A stretch of 64,000 nt of DNA, taken from NCBI GenBank assembly GCA_013420905.1, contig JAAXNY010000008.1, positions 3,574,272-3,638,271 on the forward strand, read 5' to 3'. Below the pieces are notes generated by a model. It searched no databases, had not been told where the DNA came from, and worked only from the letters and a program-made list of their open reading frames with translations. This document shows, piece by piece, positions 22,868 through 33,480 of this stretch (its first letter is position 1; each line of letters begins with the position of its first letter). The stretch is from Collybia mongolica (lineage: Eukaryota > Basidiomycota > Agaricomycetes > Agaricales > Clitocybaceae). Made by a program: the position numbers and the translations under genes.

Positions 22868-25800
22868 TTATTCCTCTCCTTCATTGTCTTCATCATCGAA
22901 TAGGTCATCAGGTTCGGTTCCTACCTGTAGGGACCGTGAAGCTCTTTTAACAACATAGAATATAGTACTGACATGATCAAATGATACAGAGACCCAGAGG
23001 TCTTTTTGAATGCGCTGCGAATGGATGGGAATAAGTGCGAGTGGGCTGTCAATTTTCGAAATGGGTATGATCTCCGGAGGATCAAACTGATCAGCATATG
23101 TTGTGTGAATCCCAAGGGTCGATGCACTGAAGATTCCATTAACCTGAACAAGCATTTGAATAGGTATCCCACATACTAAAGATCCCATGGAAAGACCGGG
23201 ATGTCTTCATCGCGCTGCATACGATGAACCAGGGCGCATATGTGGGGAGGTTTCTCATCGACCTTGACAGAAACGAGAGACAGGATTTCTGCAGGCGTGC
23301 GATGACCGGGTCCATCGGAAATGAATGCAAGTGAGTCGGCTTTAGTACGTTTGTTAGATGTCGCGCCGTATCGGATCCCGTCCTTGCGGATATATGTCAA
23401 GGGCCGACAGGTTTGTGAACGATAAAAAGGTAGGCCATCCTCCATGGAATGGTCGTCAATAATGTTTAGGTCAGGCCATAAATCTTGGGCGTATTTGAGC
23501 ATGAGTGCGTAAGATCTGCCATTGTGAAGAAGGTCGGCGATATTGCAAGTTTTCCCCAATCGACGAGGCAGAGAGACGTTATTTCCGAGGGAGGCTTCTG
23601 CTCGATACACAGCAAGGTCCGACATCATACCACCCCTGTTCTCGCGTGCCTCAGTTTGAATGATCCTGTCAATATAGCCCTTCTCGAGATCATTACCATC
23701 TTCAGGGAGAGCGAGAAGATACTCAAAAATTAGGTGTGTCATTACCCAGCTCCGCATTAAAGTAAGCTCCATCCGTCCACCGTCATGGCCATTATGCTTG
23801 ACTTTTTCTAGCATTCCGTTGAAACGCTCAAACGCAAAAAGCCACCAGCCATATACTGGACCAAACAACTTGATAAACTTGAGGTAATGACGAGCTAGGT
23901 GATGGTTGATCGTCGTGTGTATACGAAGGTTCTTGAGGTCCCGACAATATTGGAGAATGAATTCTTGTCCAACTCGGGCTTGAGCCATCGAAATCGTCCG
24001 AGAGCCAAGGATACGGACACCAGCACATAGCTTGAGCACTGTTGAGTAAATGGCGCAATAGTTTCGTGAATGCTCGGGGACAGATTTTGCATTCGGAGGA
24101 ATGATGGGTTCGCCGAGAGGAATATCGTCATTATCATCCTTCCATGCCCACCAAATGATGATGGGAGTTACTGTGAGGATACGACGCCATTCATTGGCCT
24201 TTTTGAGGGACTGATTCTCGCCAAGCTGAGGGACCAATGAGCGAAGAGTTTCTTGAGTTTAAAGGTCACATACATTTTTGGGTAACCGTGTGATATGACT
24301 TGGCCATCGAATAGCATTGATGATTGCCTCAAATCTTTGCTTAGGTGAATTAACACCCCCGACGCCGCTTAACATGTACGATTTGAATATTACTGCCATA
24401 AAGAAATGACAAATAAGACCTATTTTCATGATAAGGATTATCAAACATAACAGGGAAGCGAGGAATGAACAAACCAAGGAAGATATTGTGCATAAAATCC
24501 AGAACTGTTTTTGATGCTGGAAGCCAGCTAGAAAGCAGGTTGAAAATGGCCCATCGGACACCATTGTCTCGAAGAATCACAAGCTGTCGTGGTGGTGCGG
24601 CACGCCTTGATTTGAAGGCATGTTTTAAGAGCTGGGCATTGCCTTTATCAGGAATATCTGAGGGATAGTGTGAGAAATATTGATATCAAAAAAGACCCAA
24701 CACTTGCCTTCTCGATATCCCGACATCTGGTCAATGTCAAGAATGTCAATGGCGCAATACGGGCAGGGGTGAAAATCATGAGAATGGCCTGCAGAGCCAT
24801 TGAACTTATGGGCTGCGGGTGTGTCACAGTTGGCGCAAATGCAATCTGCATATACTATGTCTGGAGGTTGGCCGTGTATCTCCATTTTAATACCTGGGAA
24901 GAATAACTGCGCATATATGCATTGAAAAGTGTAGAAAACGTACCTCGTTTTAGCTGCTTGAATTCACGGACATCTGGCTCCAAACAATTATTAAGTTGGT
25001 CAGTATTCGGTTCATGAGGTCCTGGCATGATCGTTGTACAGAGGGCGTAAACCTGTTGTAGGCGATTTTCACGCGGAAGGTTGTTGATTGAATAATAGAC
25101 AGGCCCGGTTGAATGCGGACGTCCCGAAAGGATACCAAACCTGTCGGGAATGCATGTGGTATCAGTATCATTACAGTAGAACAGGCTCAGCATACCAATC
25201 GGTGTTCAGTGTCAATTGTAGCCCAAATCGGTGTGAGAACAATTTCGTGGCCGTGGGGTCACCGTTGGTTGGAACATCACGTATAGTTCCCAAGCTGCCG
25301 ACTTCGCGAGTAGTACCTGTCGTGGAGCGGTACCACATCTCACCATCGGGCATATCCTTCATAAGGAAATTCTCATCGTTATTTCGTCCTGGTTGGTGAG
25401 TGTCCTTGCGTTCGACAAGCCCTGCAAACCCTGGGCGCATGAACATTCTTCGGAGGGAGCCAATTATCGAAACATGGGGAACGATTAAAGTTGGAGATCG
25501 GGCTTCTCCATTGAGGGTGTAGACATTCCCTGTGCAATTTCGGCCGACACATTCCGGGCTCGCTAGATTCTTGAGTTCTTCGGGGGCGTAGTGCTTCCAG
25601 CAGATAGGGCAGGCAGCATATTGTATGATGTAGGTGTCAGGGTCAATTCCTAGTCGTCGTCGAGCGCTTATCAATGTTCGGACTGGGCGAGGATGAATTG
25701 GGAGACGATCAGCCATTGCAAGAACATCCAGTGTGTTGTTAAGTTGCTGAGTAGCGTGCTCCCAGGTGAGTTTTCCGAAGACATTGCCCATTACTGCTTG

Positions 25801-26304
25801 TAAATAGGCCAGACGAATATAAGCCTCTTCCTTCATGGCTGGAATCCCGATTGGATGCAGCTCATCATTTGCATCGTCTACCCATGGATCCGGGTCTGGT
25901 TCAGGACCTGCGGGAACAAAAACTTCAGTAAGATCTTCTGGATTTTGAGCCGAGGCCTCCGGTAGTCGTTGGGGGGCTGGTGAAGCCCGTCGCGAAGCAC
26001 TTATTGGTGATGGTGACTGTGGAGACTCAGGTAAATCCCAGTAATCGATTGGTGGGCTATCTGAATTATCAGCACTAGGGGCCAAGCCCTCAACATATGG
26101 AACATCTTGATTCGTGAATACAGGCTCATCCACCAGCTCCTGGGCTGGCCCCAACTCCGATGCATGTGATGCTATGAACAGCTTTTGTCTGTCTGCTGCT
26201 TGATGTTTTCGCACAACCTGTCTTGTCTGGAAGATGAATGCGCCTGGTGTTGAAGAGCATCTATTACAATAGCACGGAACTCGCAAGGCCGCGCGGCTTG
26301 ACAT
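22868..26304 (-). CDS. Plavaka-type transposase
   Basis: Seven exons join in phase: 26304-25196, 25140-24944, 24893-24708, 24657-24475, 24419-24274, 24225-23177, 23126-22868, giving 1,042 aa. The N-terminus has a CYCNRC...H zinc-finger-like element, and the CPICWKHY...C...C segment near residue 240 looks like a second one. The core carries the family's conserved blocks: LSGRPHSTGPVYYSINNLPR, MPGPHEPNTDQLN, CDTPAAHK with GHSHDFHPCPYC, then SGVGGVNSPKQRFEAIINAI and WPSHITRLPKNLGENQSLKK. A later KLFGPVYGWWLFAFERFNG block follows, as in CMC transposases. The third intron (24707-24658) has a GC donor. No stop or frameshift interrupts it, and the length is normal. I chose ATG 26304 because it directly precedes the first Cys motif and lies inside the TIRs. 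The transposase would bind the element's ends in the nucleus. Confidence 0.87.
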
Positions 26305-26574
26305 GAGGGAGGGAAGGCTAACGATGAAGGGAGAGAGCAATGGAGTTGCCGCATACAGAAGGCTGCCGCGTTTGGTGGACGCGACCAGGTCACATGAGCA
26401 TGTCAGATTTTTATTTTTGACCAAGTCAAACGGTGTCATTTCGAGGGACGGATAATGTATGAATATGTACATAGCCCAGGATTTCTCGAGATGCGAAATG
26501 TTGGGAAAGTAAAATGGAAGAGAAATGCGGGAGGATGACAAATATTCCGAAGATAGCCTTCGTGAGAAATTTAT

Positions 26575-26588
26575 GGTTTTGTGCTGTG
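26575..26588 (-). repeat. Right TIR of Plavaka element
   Basis: Reads CACAGCACAAAACC on the minus strand and is followed by TAT on the plus strand. Confidence 0.8.
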
Positions 26589-26684
26589 TATTCGATCGAC
26601 TCATATGTTGACTCGGCGACCCACGTATACATATACCATCGATCATCCCAACCCATAGGCCATCATATATACCTATACCTATGC

Positions 26685-28746
26685 CTATAACCGACCACCC
26701 CCTCCCCCCTCAAAATCCCCCGCACCAACCCCAACCCCACCCCCACTCCTCCTCCTCCCAACCTTCCCCGCCTCCCTCCACCTCCTCCTCCACCCCCTCG
26801 TCAACTCCCCCCTCCCCGCCTCCCACGCCGCACGCACCTCCCCCTCCGTCCCCACCCGGAAAAACTCCCCCCCGCGCACCGCACCGAGGTCGAACGGGTC
26901 TGGCGGGTGCGCTTTCGTGTAGCCTTTCGTAGCGGTGGTGGAAGTATGGGCTCGAGGGCGGGGGAAGAACAGCGGGTGCGCGGGTGTGAGCTGAGGCGGG
27001 GCAGCAGTATGGGCGTGGGCGTGGGATGTTACAATAGCAGGGACAGGCACGGGGCGTGGGGCGTATTCGTATTCCCCCTTAGCGTCCGTCAAGCCAGGCA
27101 TACGAACCGGGACATCATCCCCCAACTCAAGGTCCAACTCCATGTCAAGATCAAGATCAAGGTATCCCAGGAGAGAAAACCCAGCTAGATACACTACAGT
27201 CGTCAGAAGGCATTAACAAACGCAACGTTAATGAGCCACAACGCACCATCCGCCTCTCCCGGCGCGAATAGATCCTTCAGCTTCGTCGCCTGTCCCTGTC
27301 CCTGCCCTTGCCCTTGATTCCCTCCCGGCCGCGATGACGACGACTCCACCCCCACATCCACCTCCATCGCACCACCATCCCCAACCCCTCCTCCAGAACC
27401 CGCGTCCAGATCCAGCGGGACGATCTCAAAACCCACGTCCCCGTCCCCGTCTCCGCCCTCCCCATCAAACACCATCCCCTGCCCCCTCATAAGCGCCTCC
27501 TCATCCACGTCCGACCCCACACTCTCCCTCCCCACCCAATCCCCCCCGTCCCCGCCCCCAAACAAGGTCATAAGGAGGGCGAGTGATTGGGTTGTTTCTC
27601 GCTGGACGTCGGTGGTGTCGTCCGGGAGTGCCGTGGTGGCGGTTGGCGGGGCGGGGATGGAGAGGGACGGGGGTGGGGAGGGCACGGACGGAACGTCCCC
27701 GGTCTCTTCGACTATCATCTCTGATGTATCACTCTCATCGCCAGCATCCCTCTCTCCACCCCCACTCGGCACCACACCCACCCCTACATCCCCACCACCG
27801 CCACCATCCAATCTCGTCCCCACAACGTCCATCCCCAAAAACATGCCCTTCAAATGCACGCTCGGCCAGCGCGTAACGTCAATCGTCCGCCTCCGCGCAC
27901 GCACAAGCGGGTCCTTCACCCTTTTCCGTTTCTTCTTCTCCCCCTCTCCCTCTCCCTCTCCCCGTCCCCGTCCCCATCCCCCATCCCCATCCTTCCCGAC
28001 CCCAATACGTCTCTTCACAGATTTCCCTTCCTCTTTACCCCCACCCATCCCCCTACCCCTACCCTCGTCCATCGGGGGCAGCGGGCGGTCAGGACGCATG
28101 CGCACGGGCCGCACGACGCGCCCCATCGGCGTGACTTTCCAGCCCGAGCGCGTGGCGGCGGTTTCGGGGGTGATAGGCGTCATGTCGTCTGCGTGCACCC
28201 CCCCGCCGCCGCGTGTGTGTTGGCGTTTGCGCTTTTTATGGGGGGGTTCGTCGAGTGCTGTTTGGCGTTCCTTTGCGAGTCTGGGGGGGGGGGGGGAACG
28301 AACGAGTTTCAGCGTGTGAGGAATTGCGAGGGCCGGACATGACGCAAAAACACACCGTTCTGCGAAATTGGGTTTTGCCTCTCCGATGCGCAGTTTGGCG
28401 CCTTTCCATGTCGAGCCGCTGAGCGAGCCCATACCTAAACCCCCCCCCAAAAAAAACACACACGCACACACACGTCAGACCCCGCATATATATACGGAAA
28501 AAAAAAAAAAAAAGAGCACTCACACCTCTTCAACCCCATCCCCGTTGTTTCCAGCGTCACATACCCAAACCGCCTCACCCCCCCCAGCCCGTCGCTCAGC
28601 CCGAACCCGTCCACCGCGCGCACCGTCCCGAACGCCGCGAGCCGCGCGGAGAGGGCGTCTGGCGTGAGGGAGAGCGAGAGCGCGAGCGCGGGCGTGAGGC
28701 CGGAGATGTGCAGCCGTTTCGTGAGGGGTGCGGTGGGGTCTGTCAT
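26685..28746 (-). CDS. NOL8-like nucleolar RRM protein
   Basis: Four exons join in phase: 28746-28524, 28434-28356, 28280-27247, 27184-26685, giving 611 aa. Residues about 10-100 form an RRM (KRLHISGLTP, RRFGYVTLETT) that continues across two introns into SGSTWKGAKLRIGEAKPNF, the typical end of the NOL8-type RRM. Next come basic clusters (HKKRKRQ and KKKRKRVKDP) that look like nuclear or nucleolar localisation signals. A conserved RWPSVHLKGMF block, low-complexity Gly/Asp tracts, KDLFAP, GFSLLGYLDLDLD and a C-terminal FFRVGTEGEVRAAWEAGRG helix follow. Human NOL8 is a nucleolar protein acting in ribosome biogenesis; the same role here is inferred. Intron 1 needs the GTGAGT donor at 28523 to keep the frame. 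A broken partial copy lies at 8900-9575. Confidence 0.72.
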
Positions 28747-29296
28747 TCTTTCTGAGTTGGCGAGTGTGGGGAGGGGAGGGGGGAGGAAGAAAAAAAAAAT
28801 TTTTTTTGTTGGTGTCGGGGTCTGGGTGTGAGTGGTGATGGATCGATCGAATCGATCGGTGCGGGCTCGGTGGGTGCCGAGGAATGTCGCACGCTCGAAT
28901 CAGGGTGACTTTCTCACAGGCCTTTTTTACAGTAGGGGGTTCAGGAAGAAACTGCCGAGGTTGGGAATTAATGCAGCTTTCGGAGGGGGGGGTATTTCAC
29001 AGATGTTAATAATTGTTAAGAAAGCCCCCCTACCAATCCCAGTTAGACTCTTCTCCTTTGTCTTTCCTGCCCTGTATCTGGCTCTTTTACCTTCTTCTGG
29101 GTGATATTATGTAAGACTGAGAATGATGAGGACATAATATGACTCACCAGACAACTGGATGCCAAAAAAATCCCATGCCTCAACTGGTCACCTTTTCATT
29201 TTGACAATTTCATGCCAAGTGGAGTGAATATTGCCTCCAAGTTTTTTTTTTTGACTTTGACAGTATACAGCTAGTACAGCATCTTAAACATCTTCC
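28747..29296. other. Intergenic region upstream of the NOL8-like gene
   Basis: No gene is supported. A short palindromic run of GATCGATC type lies at about 28841-28858. CG content falls sharply from about 29040, marking entry into repeat-derived DNA. Confidence 0.45.
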
Positions 29297-29311
29297 TACT
29301 TTGAGATAATC

Positions 29312-30241
29312 TTTTTTTTTTTTGGTCATATAATAATATTAAGTGCATGTGGGTTTGACCCAGCTACATGCAGGCATTACCACTAAGTAATCTGTAATGG
29401 GCCATCAGGGTGGAGCTGTACACTAAGTTGCTCTCCAGGTCATATTACAGGTCTAGACTGAGGATACCTGCAGTCCAATGGTATTACTGTACCATGTCTG
29501 AACCTCCCAATGCCTTAAAGGTTTGCCTTTGCTTGTTGGGGCATGGTCCCCTCCCTTCATGTTGGTACCCTGTTCCACTCCCCTCCTGGTATTTTCAGGT
29601 TGCCCTGGAAACCCATTACTCCCCCCCCCAGTGTCAAAGATAAATGTCCAATCTAATTGACCCATACCTCAAACCTGCTCCCCCTCTCCTGAATCCCCCC
29701 CATTACTTTCCCCCCTGTTCCACACCACTCTCCCAAAGCAATGACTCCCCTCCAAAATGAGGCCGCCAAATCCCACCATTGGTTGATAAACTGGCATTCT
29801 CCCCAAGAGGTGTGCTCTGTGCAGGGACAGTAGCTGATCGGGGGCCAGACCCCTTCCTCCTTTTGTGTTTGGGTGTAGTGGTTAAGCAAGTACGAATAAA
29901 TCGTCGAGAATGTTGGCAGTGACGCTCCCTAAGGATCTGCGCAAAGCAGAGTACTAGAGTTGTGGTGTCCTCATGTGACCTGGTAGTTGATGAGGTGGAT
30001 GTGAACGGATTAGTGAAGCCCCCAGTACAAGATGAGATGACCCTGCAGATAGTCAGGATCAGCTCTGATAAGTTAAAAATTTGGATATGGTATAAAAGGA
30101 TGGTGGCCCAGGCCAAAAGAGTGGTCTGATGAAAGGCAATGTCAATTAGGGATGAGGTGTTAGGTAGTTTAGGGACAACCTAGTGCAGGAGGGACGAATT
30201 CCCACGGTCAGATGGTGGTGGTAAAAGATCAAGAAGCGTCG
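29312..30241 (-). mobile_element. Target-primed retro-insertion, copy 1 (930 bp)
   Basis: The segment is flanked by a perfect 15-bp direct repeat TACTTTGAGATAATC (29297-29311 and 30242-30256). It has a run of T at its left end (29312-29323), the poly(A) tail of a minus-strand insertion. The 3'-most 300 bp recur at 56957-57273. It has no recognisable protein domain. It may be a long SINE-like element or the 3' end of an unidentified LINE. Confidence 0.75.
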
Positions 30242-30256
30242 TACTTTGAGATAATC

Positions 30257-31515
30257 AATGTTATTAAATTGTGATCACCATCTGGGCCTGTGAGCCATAC
30301 ATCTACTTTTTGGTGCCATAGCTGTTCTTTTCCATTTAAAAGTGCTGTATGCTAGTTTCTGACCCCCCATAGTGTATATAACCATGATATGTATGTGAAG
30401 AGTTTCCATCTTGTTTTGAGCTCTATAGAGCACTGTATCAATGAGAATTTAATTATTTTCCATGGGGGTATAGTTTTGAGCTGAATTTTAAGTAACATGC
30501 TTCCATATTCAGCTCACTGCTGATTAGATTTGGTATGTAATTTAGTGACTTGACATGTCTTGGCTATCCAAATTTCAGACCACAGGCAAGGTAACAGACA
30601 ACAGTGCACCATTACTGACATCTTCTTTGGCTACAATGTGGCTCAACTTCCTTGGTCAATCCTACATGAATTTTCAGGGGCAAGAGGGTCTTTGTGGTGG
30701 ATGTTTTGATTTTTTGGTTTTCTCCTTCACAGGCCCAAAAAACATATATAATTTTGATGAATCTTGAAAAATATGAGGGAACCAAAAAATCCATCACAAA
30801 GACCCTTCTGGGCAGATATTTTGAACAACATTTACTATTAGGCCAATCCATTGTCTTCAGTTTCTGAGCCACCAGCAATGTGGGTCATCAAATGGCACTT
30901 TTCTAGGCTGGACAAACAACTATAAACTAATTGCCCCTCCCCATTAAAACTCAATGGGCCTAAAGTATTATATACAGGTGCTAGAAACAATGTTGGGTTG
31001 ATAGGATATTCAAAAAAAAAAGGGGTGACCAGTTGACCAGTGTCTAAAGCTAAAAAAAAAGCACTCAGAAACCCTGTGCAGAAAATTATATTCTGAATAA
31101 TTTATCAAATTTCTTTCAGTAGGACTACTTCTAAGCTAAAGAGGACACATTTGGACAGCTTATGAGACCCCAACAAGAATATTATCTTGTGTTTTGCATG
31201 TGTAAGGCCAAAAATAGGCAAAAAGTGACTGGTTGTCTGGTGACTTATGTTAGTATTAGAGCAATGTGAGAAAAATTGTGATTTCCATAATTTTTCTGGA
31301 GGCCAGGTGAAAAATCAGGATCAAAATCACCCAAATCTGCCCAAAATCTGTCCAGATAAAGTAGCCATAGAGCAGAATTATGCCATTACCATGTTTTTCC
31401 AGCAGTCCCAAGGTAGCAGTGTGTGGGGAGATGGTTAGTGATCAATTGTCAATAGATTCCAATCTGTGAGACTGCTTTTTAATTTGGTTATATATATAAT
31501 AATATTTAACATGCT
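30257..31515. other. CpG-depleted region without a gene
   Basis: No coding sequence is recognisable. An imperfect hairpin has arms at about 30684-30718 and 30779-30811 (AGGGTCTTTGTGRTGGAT-like). The rest is AT-rich low-information sequence. Confidence 0.45.
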
Positions 31516-31765
31516 GTAAGGGGAATACCCAATTCCATGTATAACCCTCCCAACTTTGGACATCAGATATTGGCATTGGCATGTGATTGGACATCAGCAT
31601 TTCAATCAGTGTTGCACATCAGCATTGGCACTCACACCTGCACATTGGATTCCAGATGGAGGACACATGGCTCACTTGTAGATAGTATACAGTATGACCC
31701 TGAGCCATGTGGCAACAATGGGAACTCCCTGCTATTGTTTAGACTAGGCATATAAGATAGAGATG

Positions 31766-32550
31766 TAAGGGAATGCCCATTTCTCCACATACTACCCTGA
31801 TTTCACACATTGGCATTGGTATTTGACATCAGACATTGGCATTGGCACTCACACTCACATGTTGGTACTCACACTTGCACATTGGAATCCAGTTGGAGTG
31901 CATTAGCCTTCAGTCAGAGTACATTGATTCACTTGTAGATAGTGTATATTATGACCCTGAGCCATATGGCAACAATGGGGACTCTTAGCTATTGTTTAAA
32001 ATAGGTATATAGGATACATAGAGACCCCTGGCAGAGGGTCCTCAGAGTATTTTCTTTGGATTCCTCTGCTAGGTAAGTAGATAGCCTATGACTTGACTTC
32101 TTGATGTAACTTTGGATTACTGTGAGGGCAACCCTACATTGCACTGCACTAACCCCAAGTTGTCCAATGCATGATCTAGCAGAGGAATTCAAAGTTATAT
32201 TTATGAAGTCAAGTAACAGGCTATCTAGTTACCTAGCAGAGGAATCCAAAGAGAATACTCTGAGGATCCTCTGCCAGGGGTCTCTATCCTATGTACCTAT
32301 TCTAAACAATAGCCATGGAGTCCCATTGTTGCCATGTGGCTCAGGGTTGTAGTGCACACTATCTACAAGTGAACCAATGTGCTCCAATGGGAAGCAATGT
32401 ACTCCAACTGGAATCCAATGTGTGAGTATGAGTACTGATATGTGGGAGTGAGTGCTGATGCCAATCACAATGCCAATGTCTGATCATGATGCCAATGTCT
32501 GATGTGTGAAGTTGGAGCTATGTGTGTGATATTGGGCATTCCCCTTACAA
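31766..32550. repeat. Large imperfect palindrome of LTR-like sequence
   Basis: The left arm (about 31766-32110, beginning TGTAAGGGAATGCCC) reappears reversed as the right arm (about 32207-32550). The spacer is about 100 bp. Shared blocks include GACCCTGAGCCAT, GAGACCCCTGGCAGAGG and TTGGATTCCTCTGCTAG. A related stretch precedes it at 31516-31760. Each arm starts TGTAAGGG and looks like a long terminal repeat, so this may be two LTRs head to head or the inverted ends of one element. Confidence 0.6.
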
Positions 32551-32559
32551 TTCCTCTGC

Positions 32560-33480
32560 TAGATCTCATTTCAACTGATCTTGGGTTAGTGCAATGTGAC
32601 ATTAACTTAAGAAGACTATTGATGTCCATGTCAGACCCAATGCCAAAGTCTATCATTCTCAAGTTGACCCCTGTAATGGAATCACTTGTTTGTCCACATC
32701 AGCCATCAGGATCACTATTGCACTGCTCATATCACAATGCTGTTACATCTATCATCCCAATATGCACTGCCTTAACCTCTTGATAGTTAGTAGTTTACTC
32801 TGGACTGATATATCATAGATGGATTGTTGCATCAGTAAAGTTACTGATATCAGATTCTGTTGTTACTTGAGACATAGCCACAATGTACTGTATATAAAAT
32901 ATCCCTTCCTCTCCATGGAAGGGCACCTTTGCAATAGACCTGGATTGTGTTCTCTACTCATGATCAAGCCTATAGTGCTCTATGCTTGTCTCTTCCCTGC
33001 ACAGTTATTCATACTGTGTATACTGCTCCTTGCCTGAGCCTCTTGATGACATGGCCTCTTACATGTACAGACACCAGATACAGGCTCCAAATGAGAGTTG
33101 AAGCTTTCTTTTGGCTCACCAAGCCCAAGACAAACAGAGAGAGTAAAGCTGGAAAAAATTGTAAATCAACTGTCAGCCACCACACAGTTCCTCACAGCAA
33201 TTGCAATTAGCTATAACACTGTAAAATTACAAAAGTTCTGTTTTCTCAAGATCCAGTTAGCTTGCACACCCCATGCATAGCATGGATAGCCAATGGTCCC
33301 AGTAAAGAATGTACATTTAGACCAACTTTTCTGCCATTATTTACATTGGATTTATTATCTTGCATTTATGCATATTAGGTGCTCTCATTGTCTATTTTTG
33401 GTGGGCAAAAATATTTGGACTTTGGTCAAATTCCAGTAGTTATCTTGTATATACTCAATTACAGGCTGTGAGGTTGTAGC
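32560..33480. other. CpG-depleted region without a recognised gene
   Basis: Only short frames without recognisable domains are present between the palindrome and the TPR pseudogene. Confidence 0.4.

Larger units (their letters stand above)
20711..26588. mobile_element. Plavaka-type (CMC superfamily) DNA transposon, apparently complete
   Basis: The 5,878-bp element is bounded by terminal inverted repeats CACAGCACAAAGCC (20711-20724) and, reversed, CACAGCACAAAACC (26575-26588). TAT lies directly outside both ends (20708-20710 and 26589-26591), a 3-bp target duplication as expected for the CMC (CACTA) group. Inside are two convergent genes, an acidic coiled-coil protein (+) and a full-length transposase (-), whose stops are 26 bp apart. 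Both have unbroken reading frames and CG content is normal, so the insertion looks young. It lies between the Pff1-type and NOL8-like genes, about 100 bp downstream of the latter's stop. Confidence 0.85.

Noticed and set aside
27583..28342. Plus-strand open frames of 97-235 codons, Pro/Ser/Thr-rich
   Set aside because: They lie opposite the Gly/Asp-rich exon 3 of the NOL8-like gene and are antisense shadows.
29250..29420. tRNA or pol III B-box in the retroposon (GGGTCAAACCC near 29350)
   Set aside because: The box-like sequence lies near the poly(A) end, not the head, and no A-box or cloverleaf is visible.
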